Virus record (IMG/VR): IMGVR_UViG_3300023174_000477
Location: 1 to 30,696 of that record
Strand: one strand, 5' to 3'
DNA: 30,696 nucleotides
Origin: a virus
The stretch's first letter is position 1; the number at the start of each line of letters is the position of its first letter. Of the stretch, positions 22,537-28,954 are shown piece after piece. A program made the translations under genes and the position numbers. The notes under the pieces were generated by a model, which was not told the origin of the DNA, searched no databases, and saw only the letters and a program-made list of their open reading frames with translations.

Positions 22537-22800
22537 TTACCCCTCCATTGATTCTTGTTGAGCGCGTCTTAATCCTTCGCTTTCGATTTTAGCTATTGCA
22601 AGCCATTCATGAATTTCGTTTTCAATCTCGTCTTCAATTTGAGCAATTGATTTATCCAAAAGACCTTTTTCATTCTCAATGGAATAAATTCTAATATCTT
22701 CGCAATTGTTTAATGCTAATTTTTCCACAATTTCTTTTTTTACTTTTTCAAAAGTTGAGGCTTGAAAAGTACCCCATTTGTAAGTTTCAATAATTACCAT
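22537..22800 (-). CDS. Hypothetical acidic protein
   Basis: 87 residues: Y-K-W-G-T-F-Q-A-S-T-F-E-K-V-K-K-E-I, then an acidic helix D-K-S-I-A-Q-I-E-D-E-I-E-N-E-I-H-E-W. It abuts the YopX gene. It is the first gene after a 147-base AT-rich gap that may hold its promoter. Function unknown. Confidence 0.45.
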   Translation of the reverse strand: MVIIETYKWGTFQASTFEKVKKEIVEKLALNNCEDIRIYSIENEKGLLDKSIAQIEDEIENEIHEWLAIAKIESEGLRRAQQESMEG

Positions 22801-22868
22801 AAAAAAATAATTTAAATTAATATTCTTACCGCATTAAAAAGATTTAATTTCTACTTACAACAATTATT

Positions 22869-22899
22869 TTTACTACGGCAGTAAATAAATCTCTTGACA
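22869..22899. promoter_or_regulatory. Inverted repeat with adjacent TTGACA box
   Basis: TTTACT (22869-22874) and AGTAAA (22880-22885) form an operator-like inverted repeat with a 5-base spacer. AATCTCTTGAC (22888-22898), followed by A, gives TTGACA on the + strand. The same 11 bases occur on the - strand at 26065-26075. No good -10 box is seen on the + strand, so promoter activity is uncertain. The 147-base gap (22801-22947) holds no gene. Confidence 0.3.
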
Positions 22900-22947
22900 T
22901 GAATTTAGTTTAGAGACTGTAGGGAAGAAATTTTTAAACAAGTTTTT

Positions 22948-23103
22948 TTATTTTATTGTAAAAGTTTTCCATTTTCCGCATTCCTTACAAAAAGATTGTA
23001 CTCTAGTATGACAATAAAGGTCTTGCATTGTGCATTCAAGCACTTGATCCGTTTGCCATTTATGGTCGCATAATCCTAAAAATTTTCTAATTAATTTTAT
23101 CAT
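22948..23103 (-). CDS. Small Cys-rich (zinc-ribbon-like) protein
   Basis: 51 residues: L-G-L-C-D-H-K-W-Q, then C near residue 24, Y-C-H and F-C-K-E-C-G-K-W-K. The C-D-H-K-W opening and C-x-x-C-G-K ending match a family of short phage proteins that probably bind one zinc ion. Confidence 0.6.
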   Translation of the reverse strand: MIKLIRKFLGLCDHKWQTDQVLECTMQDLYCHTRVQSFCKECGKWKTFTIK

Positions 23104-23123
23104 TTTATTTTCTCATTAAGTTA

Positions 23124-23828
23124 TTAAAGCTCCCTTTTGATTAACCTACCATCTAAACGAGTAGCCTTTCCATTGGAAACTACGCCGTGTGTTTTTGTTG
23201 CAAATCCTGACGAAATCCAATCAATCATTCCCTTTGGTTCTTCAATAAATGTTTCGGGTTCGTCAATACCAATACGCCCTACTAAATTGTTTATTCTATT
23301 TTTGTCAAACAAGCCGACAGGTCTCCATATTCCATCGGCGTTTTTCCTTGTAATTTCTCCAGTTGTTACACCTCTCATAGAAGCGTGCGCTAACTCCTTC
23401 CAATACATGTCAGTAGAAGCAAGAGAAAAAAGCATCTTTGCCGAACAATTAGCCAGCGCATGAAACGTAATTTCTCTTAATCTAACTCCTTCAATTTCTG
23501 ACAAACTTTCATCTAAAGCAATACACATATCAAAACCATGTTGTTGTTCAATCTGTGCTATAAAATCTCCGTTTGCTGGTGGTTGTAAAACATTAAAAAA
23601 TAGATTGTTTTTTCTAAAAGAAGAGCCGTTTCGTTCAAAACCATTAGCCAAAAGGCAATCAACAGTGATGTCGGGGTTATTTCTACGAAGAACAGTAACA
23701 TCAATTATTTGTGAATGGTCTCTTGCAAGCTCCATCAACATTGTAATTGATTTAGCATTGCCGCCGTCAAAATCTAAAATTCGGGTTTCATATTCAGGGT
23801 TTAAGTTTTGTTTGATTTTGTTTTTCAT
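23124..23828 (-). CDS. Hypothetical protein
   Basis: 234 residues, longer than most neighbours and with fewer Lys-rich stretches. Features: R-I-L-D-F-D-G-G-N-A-K-S-I near the start, G-F-D-M-C-I-A-L-D-E-S-L-S in the middle, and W-K-E-L-A-H-A-S-M-R-G-V. No membrane segment and no motif I can assign. It could be an acquired gene. Confidence 0.5.
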   Translation of the reverse strand: MKNKIKQNLNPEYETRILDFDGGNAKSITMLMELARDHSQIIDVTVLRRNNPDITVDCLLANGFERNGSSFRKNNLFFNVLQPPANGDFIAQIEQQHGFDMCIALDESLSEIEGVRLREITFHALANCSAKMLFSLASTDMYWKELAHASMRGVTTGEITRKNADGIWRPVGLFDKNRINNLVGRIGIDEPETFIEEPKGMIDWISSGFATKTHGVVSNGKATRLDGRLIKREL

Positions 23829-23849
23829 AATTATTTCCTCATTAAGTTA

Positions 23850-23987
23850 TTAAAAAGCTTGTTGGGTTTCTTCATTTGGCTCATGCTCTCCAAAACACTC
23901 CTCACAGCATTCCTTCCCGCCTAATTCAGCGCAGTTAAAATCGCTGTCTTTTTGGTTGTTGCAGATAGTGCAGATGTAGATGCTCAT
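23850..23987 (-). CDS. Small zinc-ribbon-like protein
   Basis: 45 residues with an AAGGAG ribosome site. Cys pairs in Y-I-C-T-I-C-N-N and C-C-E-E-C-F-G-E-H could bind zinc. The tail is acidic. It follows the DUF551-like gene within 3 bases. Confidence 0.6.
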   Translation of the reverse strand: MSIYICTICNNQKDSDFNCAELGGKECCEECFGEHEPNEETQQAF

Positions 23988-23990
23988 TTC

Positions 23991-24221
23991 TTACTCCTTA
24001 TTTGTTATTAATTTTGGTAATGGCATCCAGCGAGTTGGGTATACTGCGCGAGGATTCACTTTAGTCCACCACGGCGTTTTCGCATCATTTACAAAACCTC
24101 GGTAGTAAGCTTGTGAAATTCCGCCACCGCATAAACCTTTGGAATTTTTCCAAGGCTTACAATAAACTAGTATTTCGGTTCCATCAGTCGGAGCTGTCTT
24201 AATTGGTTGCCAGTTTTCCAT
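23991..24221 (-). CDS. DUF551-like phage protein
   Basis: 76 residues. N-W-Q-P-I-K-T-A-P-T-D-G-T-E-I-L-V-Y at the start, A-Y-Y-R-G-F near the middle and T-R-W-M-P-L-P at the end are the DUF551-type layout (W-x-P-I-x-x-A-P-x-D-G ... W-x-P-L-P). Function unknown; common in phage early regions. Confidence 0.65.
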   Translation of the reverse strand: MENWQPIKTAPTDGTEILVYCKPWKNSKGLCGGGISQAYYRGFVNDAKTPWWTKVNPRAVYPTRWMPLPKLITNKE

Positions 24222-24231
24222 TTTTTACTGC

Positions 24232-24780
24232 TTATTTAAAATTCATTCCCTTTAAAATTCCGCTGCCAGTTTCGGGATTTGCCAGCAACCATTCTTCCGT
24301 TTTCTTCTTTCTCTCCAAACCAACCTTACGCAAAATCAACAAATCATCTCTACGATCCCCGACAATGTCGATTTTCTGATTGTTAATAGCCTTTGCGTAA
24401 AAATAAGGACTAGCAAGCCATTCTCTAAAATTGTGAAGCTCTGCGTAGCTAAATTCATCAATTGGTCGAGTTGGTCTGCAAGCTTTTGGATTTGTCGGCA
24501 AGATTTGAGAAATAAAAATTTCTTTTGAAAAAATCTCGAATAAATAATTTGCAAGCCCAAACGGCGCAACAATATAATTATCATAAATCGCACCAAACCA
24601 ACCTTCTTCAATTGCCGCCTTTCCTGCTGCGGCTTCTAGTTTGAAAATATTGATTTTCTTTACCGCCTCAACTTCCCAAAGGTTAGAATAATTGCGCCCA
24701 GTGATTTGCTTTGCGTCATCTAGCATTTCGCAGTAAGGAGTTTCTTCTGCTATTTCTTTTTTAGTCCAGTTTGCTTTCAT
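24232..24780 (-). CDS. Hypothetical protein
   Basis: 182 residues, mixed alpha/beta, with E-E-G-W-F-G-A-I-Y-D-N-Y-I-V-A-P-F-G-L-A-N and F-R-E-W-L-A-S-P-Y-F-Y-A-K-A-I. No nuclease, helicase or membrane motif recognised. It sits three bases after the loader-like gene, so it may belong to the replication group. Confidence 0.5.
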   Translation of the reverse strand: MKANWTKKEIAEETPYCEMLDDAKQITGRNYSNLWEVEAVKKINIFKLEAAAGKAAIEEGWFGAIYDNYIVAPFGLANYLFEIFSKEIFISQILPTNPKACRPTRPIDEFSYAELHNFREWLASPYFYAKAINNQKIDIVGDRRDDLLILRKVGLERKKKTEEWLLANPETGSGILKGMNFK

Positions 24781-24783
24781 TTT

Positions 24784-25149
24784 TTACTCCTTTGTTATTT
24801 TTAATTGATCGCTAACCTTAACCATCACTCGCCTAACTAAATTTGCGCCTGTTATGCTGCATTTGTAATTTTGTTCTTGTTCGATCCATTCTTCTGGTGG
24901 AACTAAGGCACTTACCCAATCTGCAATTGTTGGCTTCCCTCGATAGCCATAAGCCTTATGCCACTCTTCTGCTTTCACATTCAAAATTTGCCAAGTTGTC
25001 CCTTCCAAAAATTGATCTGTAGTTATCTGATCCTTTAAAGAAGTAAAAACCATTGCTTGATATTCTGGCGAAGCTTCAAATCCAAAATTTTCAGAAAGAA
25101 GTAAGAATCTTTTTGTAAAAGTTTTATTATCCAACATTTTCATCTCCAT
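24784..25149 (-). CDS. Possible helicase-loader-like replication protein
   Basis: 121 residues, helical. It has K-R-F-L-L-L-S-E-N-F-G-F-E near the start, a middle helix, then G-Y-R-G-K-P-T-I-A-D-W-V. The order 'helix - spacer - P-T-x-A-(D/E)' resembles small loader proteins of phage replication modules, which often follow an initiator gene as here. The start overlaps the DUF6291-like gene by 23 bases; ATGs at 25143 and 25137 are alternatives. The family call is tentative. Confidence 0.4.
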   Translation of the reverse strand: MEMKMLDNKTFTKRFLLLSENFGFEASPEYQAMVFTSLKDQITTDQFLEGTTWQILNVKAEEWHKAYGYRGKPTIADWVSALVPPEEWIEQEQNYKCSITGANLVRRVMVKVSDQLKITKE

Positions 25150-25711
25150 TAGTTAGTCTTAAAAATTCTATAGAAGCGTCAATATTATTTTGCCGCCTTC
25201 TTTGATCTGGTGTTAAAAATTGTGTTGTGTTGCTTTTGCTTTCAAAGCTGTTACCTTCCCAAGTTCTTATAGCTGCTTTCCAATCCTTCATGGAGTTTTT
25301 ACCTATTTTCCATCCGTTGCTTTGGTAATGATCCATCCACTTTTGAGGATTGACTGAGTTTTTTCTTTCTTGGCAATAATCAGAAACTTCTTGGAGAGTA
25401 GGTAAAACTGACTTGGTTATTTTAGGCTTTGAATCTTTAGTAGGTCTTCCTCCCTTACTTCCATTGTTTTTATTCGCAGTGATTTGCTTTGTTCTCTTTT
25501 CAGCATCTCTTTTAATATTTCCAATGATTGTTGTTGTTACCATTTCAATTGCCAAATCTCCACTTTCCAAAATCTCAAAAGTTTCGTTAAAATGAAAAAT
25601 TATTCTCAAGCATTCCTTCACCTGCTCACCAGTCATTTTGCAAAAATAGCTTTTCCAGTAATCCGTGTAAAACGGAAAACCTGCTTTGCTGGTTATTATT
25701 TCTTTTAACAT
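25127..25711 (-). CDS. DUF6291-type replication protein
   Basis: 194 residues. N-terminal half: F-Y-T-D-Y-W-K-S-Y-F, then L-A-I-E-M-V-T-T-T-I-I-G-N-I-K-R-D-A-E-K, then N-K-N-N-G-S-K-G-G-R-P-T-K. That last Gly-Gly-Arg-Pro basic linker is typical of DUF6291 / replisome-organiser proteins. The C-terminal half (P-T-L-Q-E-V-S-D-Y-C ... W-K-A-A-I-R-T-W) resembles the second domain of phage replication initiators. An iteron-like array lies just upstream. It may bind origin DNA and recruit the host helicase. Confidence 0.6.
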   Translation of the reverse strand: MLKEIITSKAGFPFYTDYWKSYFCKMTGEQVKECLRIIFHFNETFEILESGDLAIEMVTTTIIGNIKRDAEKRTKQITANKNNGSKGGRPTKDSKPKITKSVLPTLQEVSDYCQERKNSVNPQKWMDHYQSNGWKIGKNSMKDWKAAIRTWEGNSFESKSNTTQFLTPDQRRRQNNIDASIEFLRLTNGDENVG

Positions 25712-25740
25712 AGTTTCTAATTCCTATTTTCTTTTAACTT

Positions 25741-25845
25741 ATCTCTTATCTCTTCTTTCTTATATCTTATATCTATTAAGGCTTTTAATGGGTTTTGATG
25801 GGTTATTTTAAAAAACCCAAATAAACCCAAATAACCCAATGGGTT
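25741..25845. promoter_or_regulatory. Iteron-like array, possible origin or operator
   Basis: TGGGTT at 25789 and 25799, AACCCA at 25814, 25824 and 25833, and TGGGTT at 25840: five hexamers and one more in opposite orientation, mostly 9-10 bases apart. This helical phasing is usual for sites bound by a protein array. To the left (25741-25780) is a pyrimidine-rich run with repeated TATCT, possibly an easily melted element. It lies between an HTH-like gene and the replication protein start. The gap is 134 bases. Confidence 0.5.
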
Positions 25846-26034
25846 TTATTCAATAATATTGACTTTAGCCTTTGTCTGTCTATTGCCAGATCCTTTTAAC
25901 TCAATTTTGTATTTCTTCAAATAACTCATTAAAGTAGGCATGGTAATTTTAAGAATTTCACACAATTCTCTATTCTTTTTTGTTGAATAAAGTTGCTTTA
26001 ATTCCGATTGGGTTATTGTTAATTTTGTTTTCAT
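25846..26034 (-). CDS. Small helix-turn-helix protein
   Basis: 62 residues: L-K-Q-L-Y-S-T-K-K-N-R-E-L-C-E-I-L-K-I-T, then M-P-T-L-M-S-Y-L-K-K-Y, a helix-turn-helix arrangement with a basic tail G-S-G-N-R-Q-T-K. It may control the replication genes through the repeats just downstream of its stop. Confidence 0.5.
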   Translation of the reverse strand: MKTKLTITQSELKQLYSTKKNRELCEILKITMPTLMSYLKKYKIELKGSGNRQTKAKVNIIE

Positions 26035-26073
26035 AAAAGTAAAAGTAAAGATTAAATTTAATCAGTCAAGAGA

Positions 26074-26286
26074 TTATTTTTTCGATATACGAGTAATCGA
26101 AAATTTGTTTGTCCACACTGCTTTGGAGGTTACTTTATAATCAAGCTGAAGTCTGAACCAATCATTTTTGGCATAATTATCGCACCCTAATAAATCGCAC
26201 ATATCTTGCTCATATTTGCCTAGCAAGGCTGCCAAATCTTCATCAAATTGTTCTTGTATTTTTTTAATTTCCTGATCGTGCTGCAT
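26074..26286 (-). CDS. Small coiled-coil protein behind a structured leader
   Basis: 70 residues from the ATG at 26286: D-Q-E-I-K-K-I-Q-E-Q-F-D-E-D-L-A-A-L-L, then C-D-L-L-G-C. The frame extends to 26337, but that part is the arm of a hairpin. AGGGG, a good ribosome site, lies ten bases before 26286, so the shorter start is chosen. The ribosome site is in a 7-bp stem, so translation may be controlled. Confidence 0.5.
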   Translation of the reverse strand: MQHDQEIKKIQEQFDEDLAALLGKYEQDMCDLLGCDNYAKNDWFRLQLDYKVTSKAVWTNKFSITRISKK

Positions 26287-26369
26287 ACTGTCCCCTTGTA
26301 GTTTGGCGATCTGCGACAGGGGACTACCGCAGACCATAAAAAAATTGTAAATTAAAAAGTCGTCCCCTA
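26286..26369 (-). promoter_or_regulatory. RNA switch candidate covering a ribosome site
   Basis: On the - strand GTCCCCT (26324-26318) pairs with AGGGGAC (26296-26290), which holds the ribosome site of the 26074-26286 gene. A second AGGGGAC (26368-26362) lies upstream and can pair with the same GTCCCCT, with two extra G.U pairs. The two pairings exclude each other: upstream pairing would expose the ribosome site. The upstream copy is at the 3' end of candidate RNA D. Confidence 0.45.
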
Positions 26370-26872
26370 CTTCTTAATTTCTTTCACCACTCTCAACTCC
26401 TATTTCTAAGAATCAAGAGAAAATTGCCTTTTTACAGAAGGCTAACTTACCCCTTTCAAGGTTTGACTTGCTCAACATAGCATTAGGTCTTTTTACTAGT
26501 AAAAGCCTGATTGGACTCCGCTCTTCATACTATGCTGTCAAATATTCTTACACTTATCTTTCCTCGTGCCGAGGTTGCCGTACTATTCCGAGCTGTCAGC
26601 TACATTGAAGTAAATTCTTCATCCTCAAGGCTTCTTACAGCAGCTACGATAAAGCTTTCTTCTTTGATTTACGCTTGTGTAAGTTCTGCACTAATCTTTA
26701 GCCGTGCTGACTTGCCCCCATCTCTACCTAGGCTAGGTTTTTGGTCGCGCTGCAAACTTTGGATCCGTTCACTCATGCTACTTCACCCTTGCTAGCAAGG
26801 TTTTTCACTCTTAGCCTTAACTTGTCCTCCGCTGGTGCGATCCTTTCGGAGTCGTTCGGAGGCACTATTACA
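26340..26872 (-). ncRNA. Candidate large structured RNA D
   Basis: About 530 bases with no convincing gene. At the 5' end (- strand) CCTCCG/CGGAGG (26826-26831 with 26857-26862) encloses an arm with a GAAA tetraloop (TCC-GAAA-GGA). Further arms: 26787-26791/26796-26800, 26726-26730/26734-26738, 26634-26639/26678-26683, 26606-26610/26617-26621 and 26562-26566/26570-26574. The helix 26473-26483 with 26527-26537 is 11 bp on the - strand with two G.U pairs; on the + strand those would be mismatches, so the - strand is the RNA. AAGGCTAA/TTAGCCTT (26438-26445 with 26811-26818) may close the core. Confidence 0.65.
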
Positions 26873-26875
26873 TTT

Positions 26876-27121
26876 TTAACGCTTTTTAGAAGTAGCTAAT
26901 TTAACCGCAAACATAGCAGCGGTTTCATAATGTAAAATTGCAAAATCTCTCAATCTTACAATTTCTTCTTGATTTTCAAATGAACTATCACAAGAAATAT
27001 TTTGAACAATATTAATTAAATCAGCTGATAGTTTTTTGATTTCATCAACTTTGCTATTAAAAGAAGCGTTAAAATCAATTCTTACAATTTCCTCTCCTTT
27101 ACTTTTTATTGAAGTATCCAT
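26876..27121 (-). CDS. Acb2/Tad1-like small protein, copy 2 (putative anti-CBASS/Thoeris sponge)
   Basis: 81 residues, ATG start. Layout matches copy 1: V-R-I-D-F-N, helix K-V-D-E-I-K-K-L-S-A-D-L-I-N-I-V, loop, then R-L-R-D-F-A-I-L-H-Y-E-T-A-A-M-F-A-V-K-L-A-T. Several conserved positions of the Acb2/Tad1 hairpin (E-x-A-x-M-x-A) are kept. The two copies differ at many residues, so the duplication is old or the copies came separately; different ligand preferences are possible. It is flanked by RNA regions E (upstream) and D (downstream). The family call is by eye. Confidence 0.5.
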   Translation of the reverse strand: MDTSIKSKGEEIVRIDFNASFNSKVDEIKKLSADLINIVQNISCDSSFENQEEIVRLRDFAILHYETAAMFAVKLATSKKR

Positions 27122-27134
27122 ATTATTATAAATA

Positions 27135-27427
27135 TTAAATTGCAGAGAACGCCTTATAATTCGGACGAACTCAGAAACTCCTTCTACGCTAGGTAGATAA
27201 GTGTATTAGTCCCCGCCTTTGCGTGCGGTTGATGTCCTTTCGGAATTTAAGAGAGCCTAATTTTTCAGCTTTCCCGCTATTTCTAGCTAGTTTGGCAAGA
27301 TTTTATTGGCTTTCGCCTCACGGCAGGAGACTTGCCAGCCCCTTAGTCCGATTTGTTTCATCCCCCGCTACGCAGTGAATAAAACCTGACGCATTTCTGC
27401 GCTTATTTTAAAACTACCGCTTAAAAA
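27135..27427 (-). ncRNA. Candidate structured RNA E with four GAAA tetraloops
   Basis: About 290 bases without a gene. On the - strand four hairpins end in GAAA: CGCA-GAAA-TGCG (27390-27401), GGC-GAAA-GCC (27308-27317), GCTA-GAAA-TAGC (27276-27287) and TCC-GAAA-GGA (27235-27244). On the + strand each loop would be TTTC, so the - strand is the RNA. TGGCAAG (27293-27299) pairs with CTTGCCA (27331-27337) around the second; GTGA could replace GAAA by switching partner. CCGC/GCGG (27213-27228) and TCTAC/GTAGA (27183-27197) add arms. TCGGAC/GTCCGA (27161-27166 with 27346-27351) closes a multibranch domain. Confidence 0.65.
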
Positions 27428-27568
27428 TTAAAATTCAATCTCTTTTTTTGATGATTTAGTATATAATTCCTCATCAATACTTTTAAAAAAATAATAAGTT
27501 GAGAAAGTTGCAAAAATAAAAAATATTGTTCCGATAATAAGTAAAATTTTTTCTTTGGTAGTAAACAT
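27428..27568 (-). CDS. Small single-pass membrane protein
   Basis: 46 residues: K-E-K-I-L-L-I-I-G-T-I-F-F-I-F-A-T-F, one membrane helix at about 7-24, then a charged tail. The ATG is next to the upstream stop (TAATATG). Function unknown. Confidence 0.55.
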   Translation of the reverse strand: MFTTKEKILLIIGTIFFIFATFSTYYFFKSIDEELYTKSSKKEIEF

Positions 27569-27569
27569 A

Positions 27570-27698
27570 TTAAATAAATTTGATTAAGTAAATAATTATG
27601 CTGAAAATAAAAGCAATTGCCAGCGGCGCGATCATCAGTATTTTAAGAAAATAAATTTGTTCTTGAAGCTCTTCGGTTTCGTAATCATAGAGTTTCAT
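27570..27698 (-). CDS. Small single-pass membrane protein
   Basis: 42 residues with an AAGGAG ribosome site. Acidic start (Y-D-Y-E-T-E-E-L-Q-E-Q) and a C-terminal membrane helix (M-I-A-P-L-A-I-A-F-I-F-S-I-I-I-Y). Paired with the similar-sized membrane protein downstream. Function unknown. Confidence 0.55.
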   Translation of the reverse strand: MKLYDYETEELQEQIYFLKILMIAPLAIAFIFSIIIYLIKFI

Positions 27699-27699
27699 T

Positions 27700-28173
27700 T
27701 TACTCCTTAATTTTAAAACTCATTAATCTTTCTAAAAAATTGACCGCCAAAAGATATTCCGAGTCGGCTCCATATTTTTCTTCCACTTTTTCTAAAAACT
27801 CATCTTTTTTCTTAAAGAAACAACCAGCTTGAAAATATAAAACTCCTTCAAGATTCCAGCAATAAAGCTTTCTCTCACATTCACCAATTCTATCGATGGC
27901 TTTATAATTTATGATTTTAAAACCAAATAACTTGCAATCCTCGCCAAAGCTGCAACGCTCGCCAAAGCTGCAACGCTCGCCAAAGCTGCAACGCTTGCCA
28001 AAGCTGCAACGCTCGCCAAAGCTGCAACGCTCGCCAAAGCTGCAACGCTCGCCAAAGCTGCAACGCTCGCCAAAAATTTTTATTAGGCTAAGATTAGAAA
28101 AAGCTGGGACAATTTGCCCACCAAATTCATTTTTAGGCAACGCGTCAAATTCCTCTTGTGTAAATATTTTCAT
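27700..28173 (-). CDS. Repeat protein, tandem F-G-E-R-C-S hexapeptides
   Basis: 157 residues. Residues about 34-76 are seven near-identical six-residue units F-G-E-R-C-S (one K for E), then F-G-E-D-C. Hexapeptide periodicity with a Phe/Gly rung suggests a left-handed beta-helix, with Cys, Glu and Arg stacked in lines. The N-terminal 33 residues and a helical C-terminal domain (about 85-157, with [13 protein letters not shown]) are unique sequence. Proteins of this design are known in phages but their role is not. The unit number may vary between strains. Confidence 0.6.
   Translation of the reverse strand: MKIFTQEEFDALPKNEFGGQIVPAFSNLSLIKIFGERCSFGERCSFGERCSFGERCSFGKRCSFGERCSFGERCSFGEDCKLFGFKIINYKAIDRIGECERKLYCWNLEGVLYFQAGCFFKKKDEFLEKVEEKYGADSEYLLAVNFLERLMSFKIKE
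27943..28068. repeat. Seven tandem 18-bp repeats
   Basis: The unit GCCAAAGCTGCAACGCTC (+ strand) repeats seven times, from 27943 to 28068, with one substitution in the third copy (CTT for CTC). It encodes the F-G-E-R-C-S units. High identity implies recent expansion by slippage or unequal crossover. Confidence 0.9.
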
Positions 28174-28175
28174 TT

Positions 28176-28394
28176 CTACTCCTTGATTTTAAAAGTTTTA
28201 ACTTTCGCTTTCCGACCTCTTTTTGCACCCGTTGGCATTGGCTTGTTGAATGCCAAGCAATAGGATTTAATGTGAAACCGCAAGCCTTGCTGACTGATTG
28301 GCTGATCAATCATTGCCGCCATTTCGGGAAAGCCTAGATTTTCGGCGATCATTTTATTGTAGATTTCGGAAGGTGTAAATTCTTTTTTGTTCAT
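28176..28394 (-). CDS. Small basic protein, possible DNA binding
   Basis: 72 residues: [20 protein letters not shown] then a basic end [12 protein letters not shown] helix pair with a basic tail could bind DNA. It lies between the two repeat-built genes. Function unknown. Confidence 0.45.
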   Translation of the reverse strand: MNKKEFTPSEIYNKMIAENLGFPEMAAMIDQPISQQGLRFHIKSYCLAFNKPMPTGAKRGRKAKVKTFKIKE

Positions 28395-28405
28395 AGTTTC
28401 CTTTT

Positions 28406-28951
28406 TTAAATTAAGTTTTGATTCCAGATTTCAAGCGGCAAATATTTTCGACAAATATCGGCGGTTTGTTTTTGGTTTTGCTTTTGCTTTTTTGCAGCAC
28501 CAGCAGCATCAGCACCAGCAGCAGCAGCAAAAGTAGCATCAGCAGCAAAAGTAGCAGCAAAAGCAGCATTAGCACCAGCAGCAGCAGCAACAACAGCAGC
28601 AGCAAAAGTAGCATCAGCAGCAAAAGTAGCATCAGCAGCAAAAGTAGCATCAGCAGCAGCAGCGTCTAATTCTTTCCTTGTCGCTTTTTCTTCGCCAAAA
28701 GCAATTGCAACATCAACCGCTCTAGTGCTTCGCTTGTCTTTCATCAATTCCCGCACTGTATTTGTGCAATGTGCTTTCGCCAAAGTCAATTCTGGCAAAG
28801 AATTAGGATTAGTTTTAGCAAAAAGCCATAAAATCCAATCACCGCGTTCGCAGGTGCTTAAAAACTCTTCCAAAGTTAAATTTTTCGCAAAGTCAAAGCC
28901 ATCTTTGCAAGCGTGGTTTTTTTCTAAAAATTCTTTTAATGTTTTTTTCAT
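28406..28951 (-). CDS. Alanine-rich repeat protein of phages
   Basis: 181 residues. Unique N-terminal 90 (helical, with W-I-L-W-L-F-A-K and R-E-L-M-K-D-K-R-S-T-R-A-V-D-V-A-I-A-F). Then comes a low-complexity block of A-A-D-A-T-F-A units, and a C-terminal K-Q-T-A-D-I-C-R-K-Y-L-P-L. Proteins with an Ala-rich repeat before a '(A/C)-D-I-x-R-K' end are frequent in phage genomes. The repeat should form a long helix or helical coil. Function unknown. Confidence 0.6.
   Translation of the reverse strand: MKKTLKEFLEKNHACKDGFDFAKNLTLEEFLSTCERGDWILWLFAKTNPNSLPELTLAKAHCTNTVRELMKDKRSTRAVDVAIAFGEEKATRKELDAAAADATFAADATFAADATFAAAVVAAAAGANAAFAATFAADATFAAAAGADAAGAAKKQKQNQKQTADICRKYLPLEIWNQNLI
28497..28655. repeat. 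Low-complexity GCA/AGC-rich repeat block
   Basis: Irregular tandem units (AGCAGCAAAAGTAGCATC and variants) coding the A-A-D-A-T-F repeats. The same block gives long spurious frames of Ser or Leu in other phases. Confidence 0.85.
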
Positions 28952-28954
28952 AAT

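Noticed and set aside
26511-26795. 94-codon frame on the + strand in region D
   Set aside because: It lies within hairpin-rich DNA, runs against all neighbouring genes, has no ribosome site and an unlikely Ser/Leu/Arg composition. RNA structure explains the lack of stops better.
27135-27427. Group I intron
   Set aside because: Pieces such as GCGGGAAA and GGGGACTAA recall its core, but no matching P7 partner or split gene is visible.
27943-28068. CRISPR-like array
   Set aside because: The 18-bp units are contiguous with no spacers and code in frame for hexapeptides.
28411-28669. Poly-Leu (-) and poly-Ser (+) frames
   Set aside because: Out-of-phase readings of the Ala-rich codon repeat in the gene at 28406-28951.
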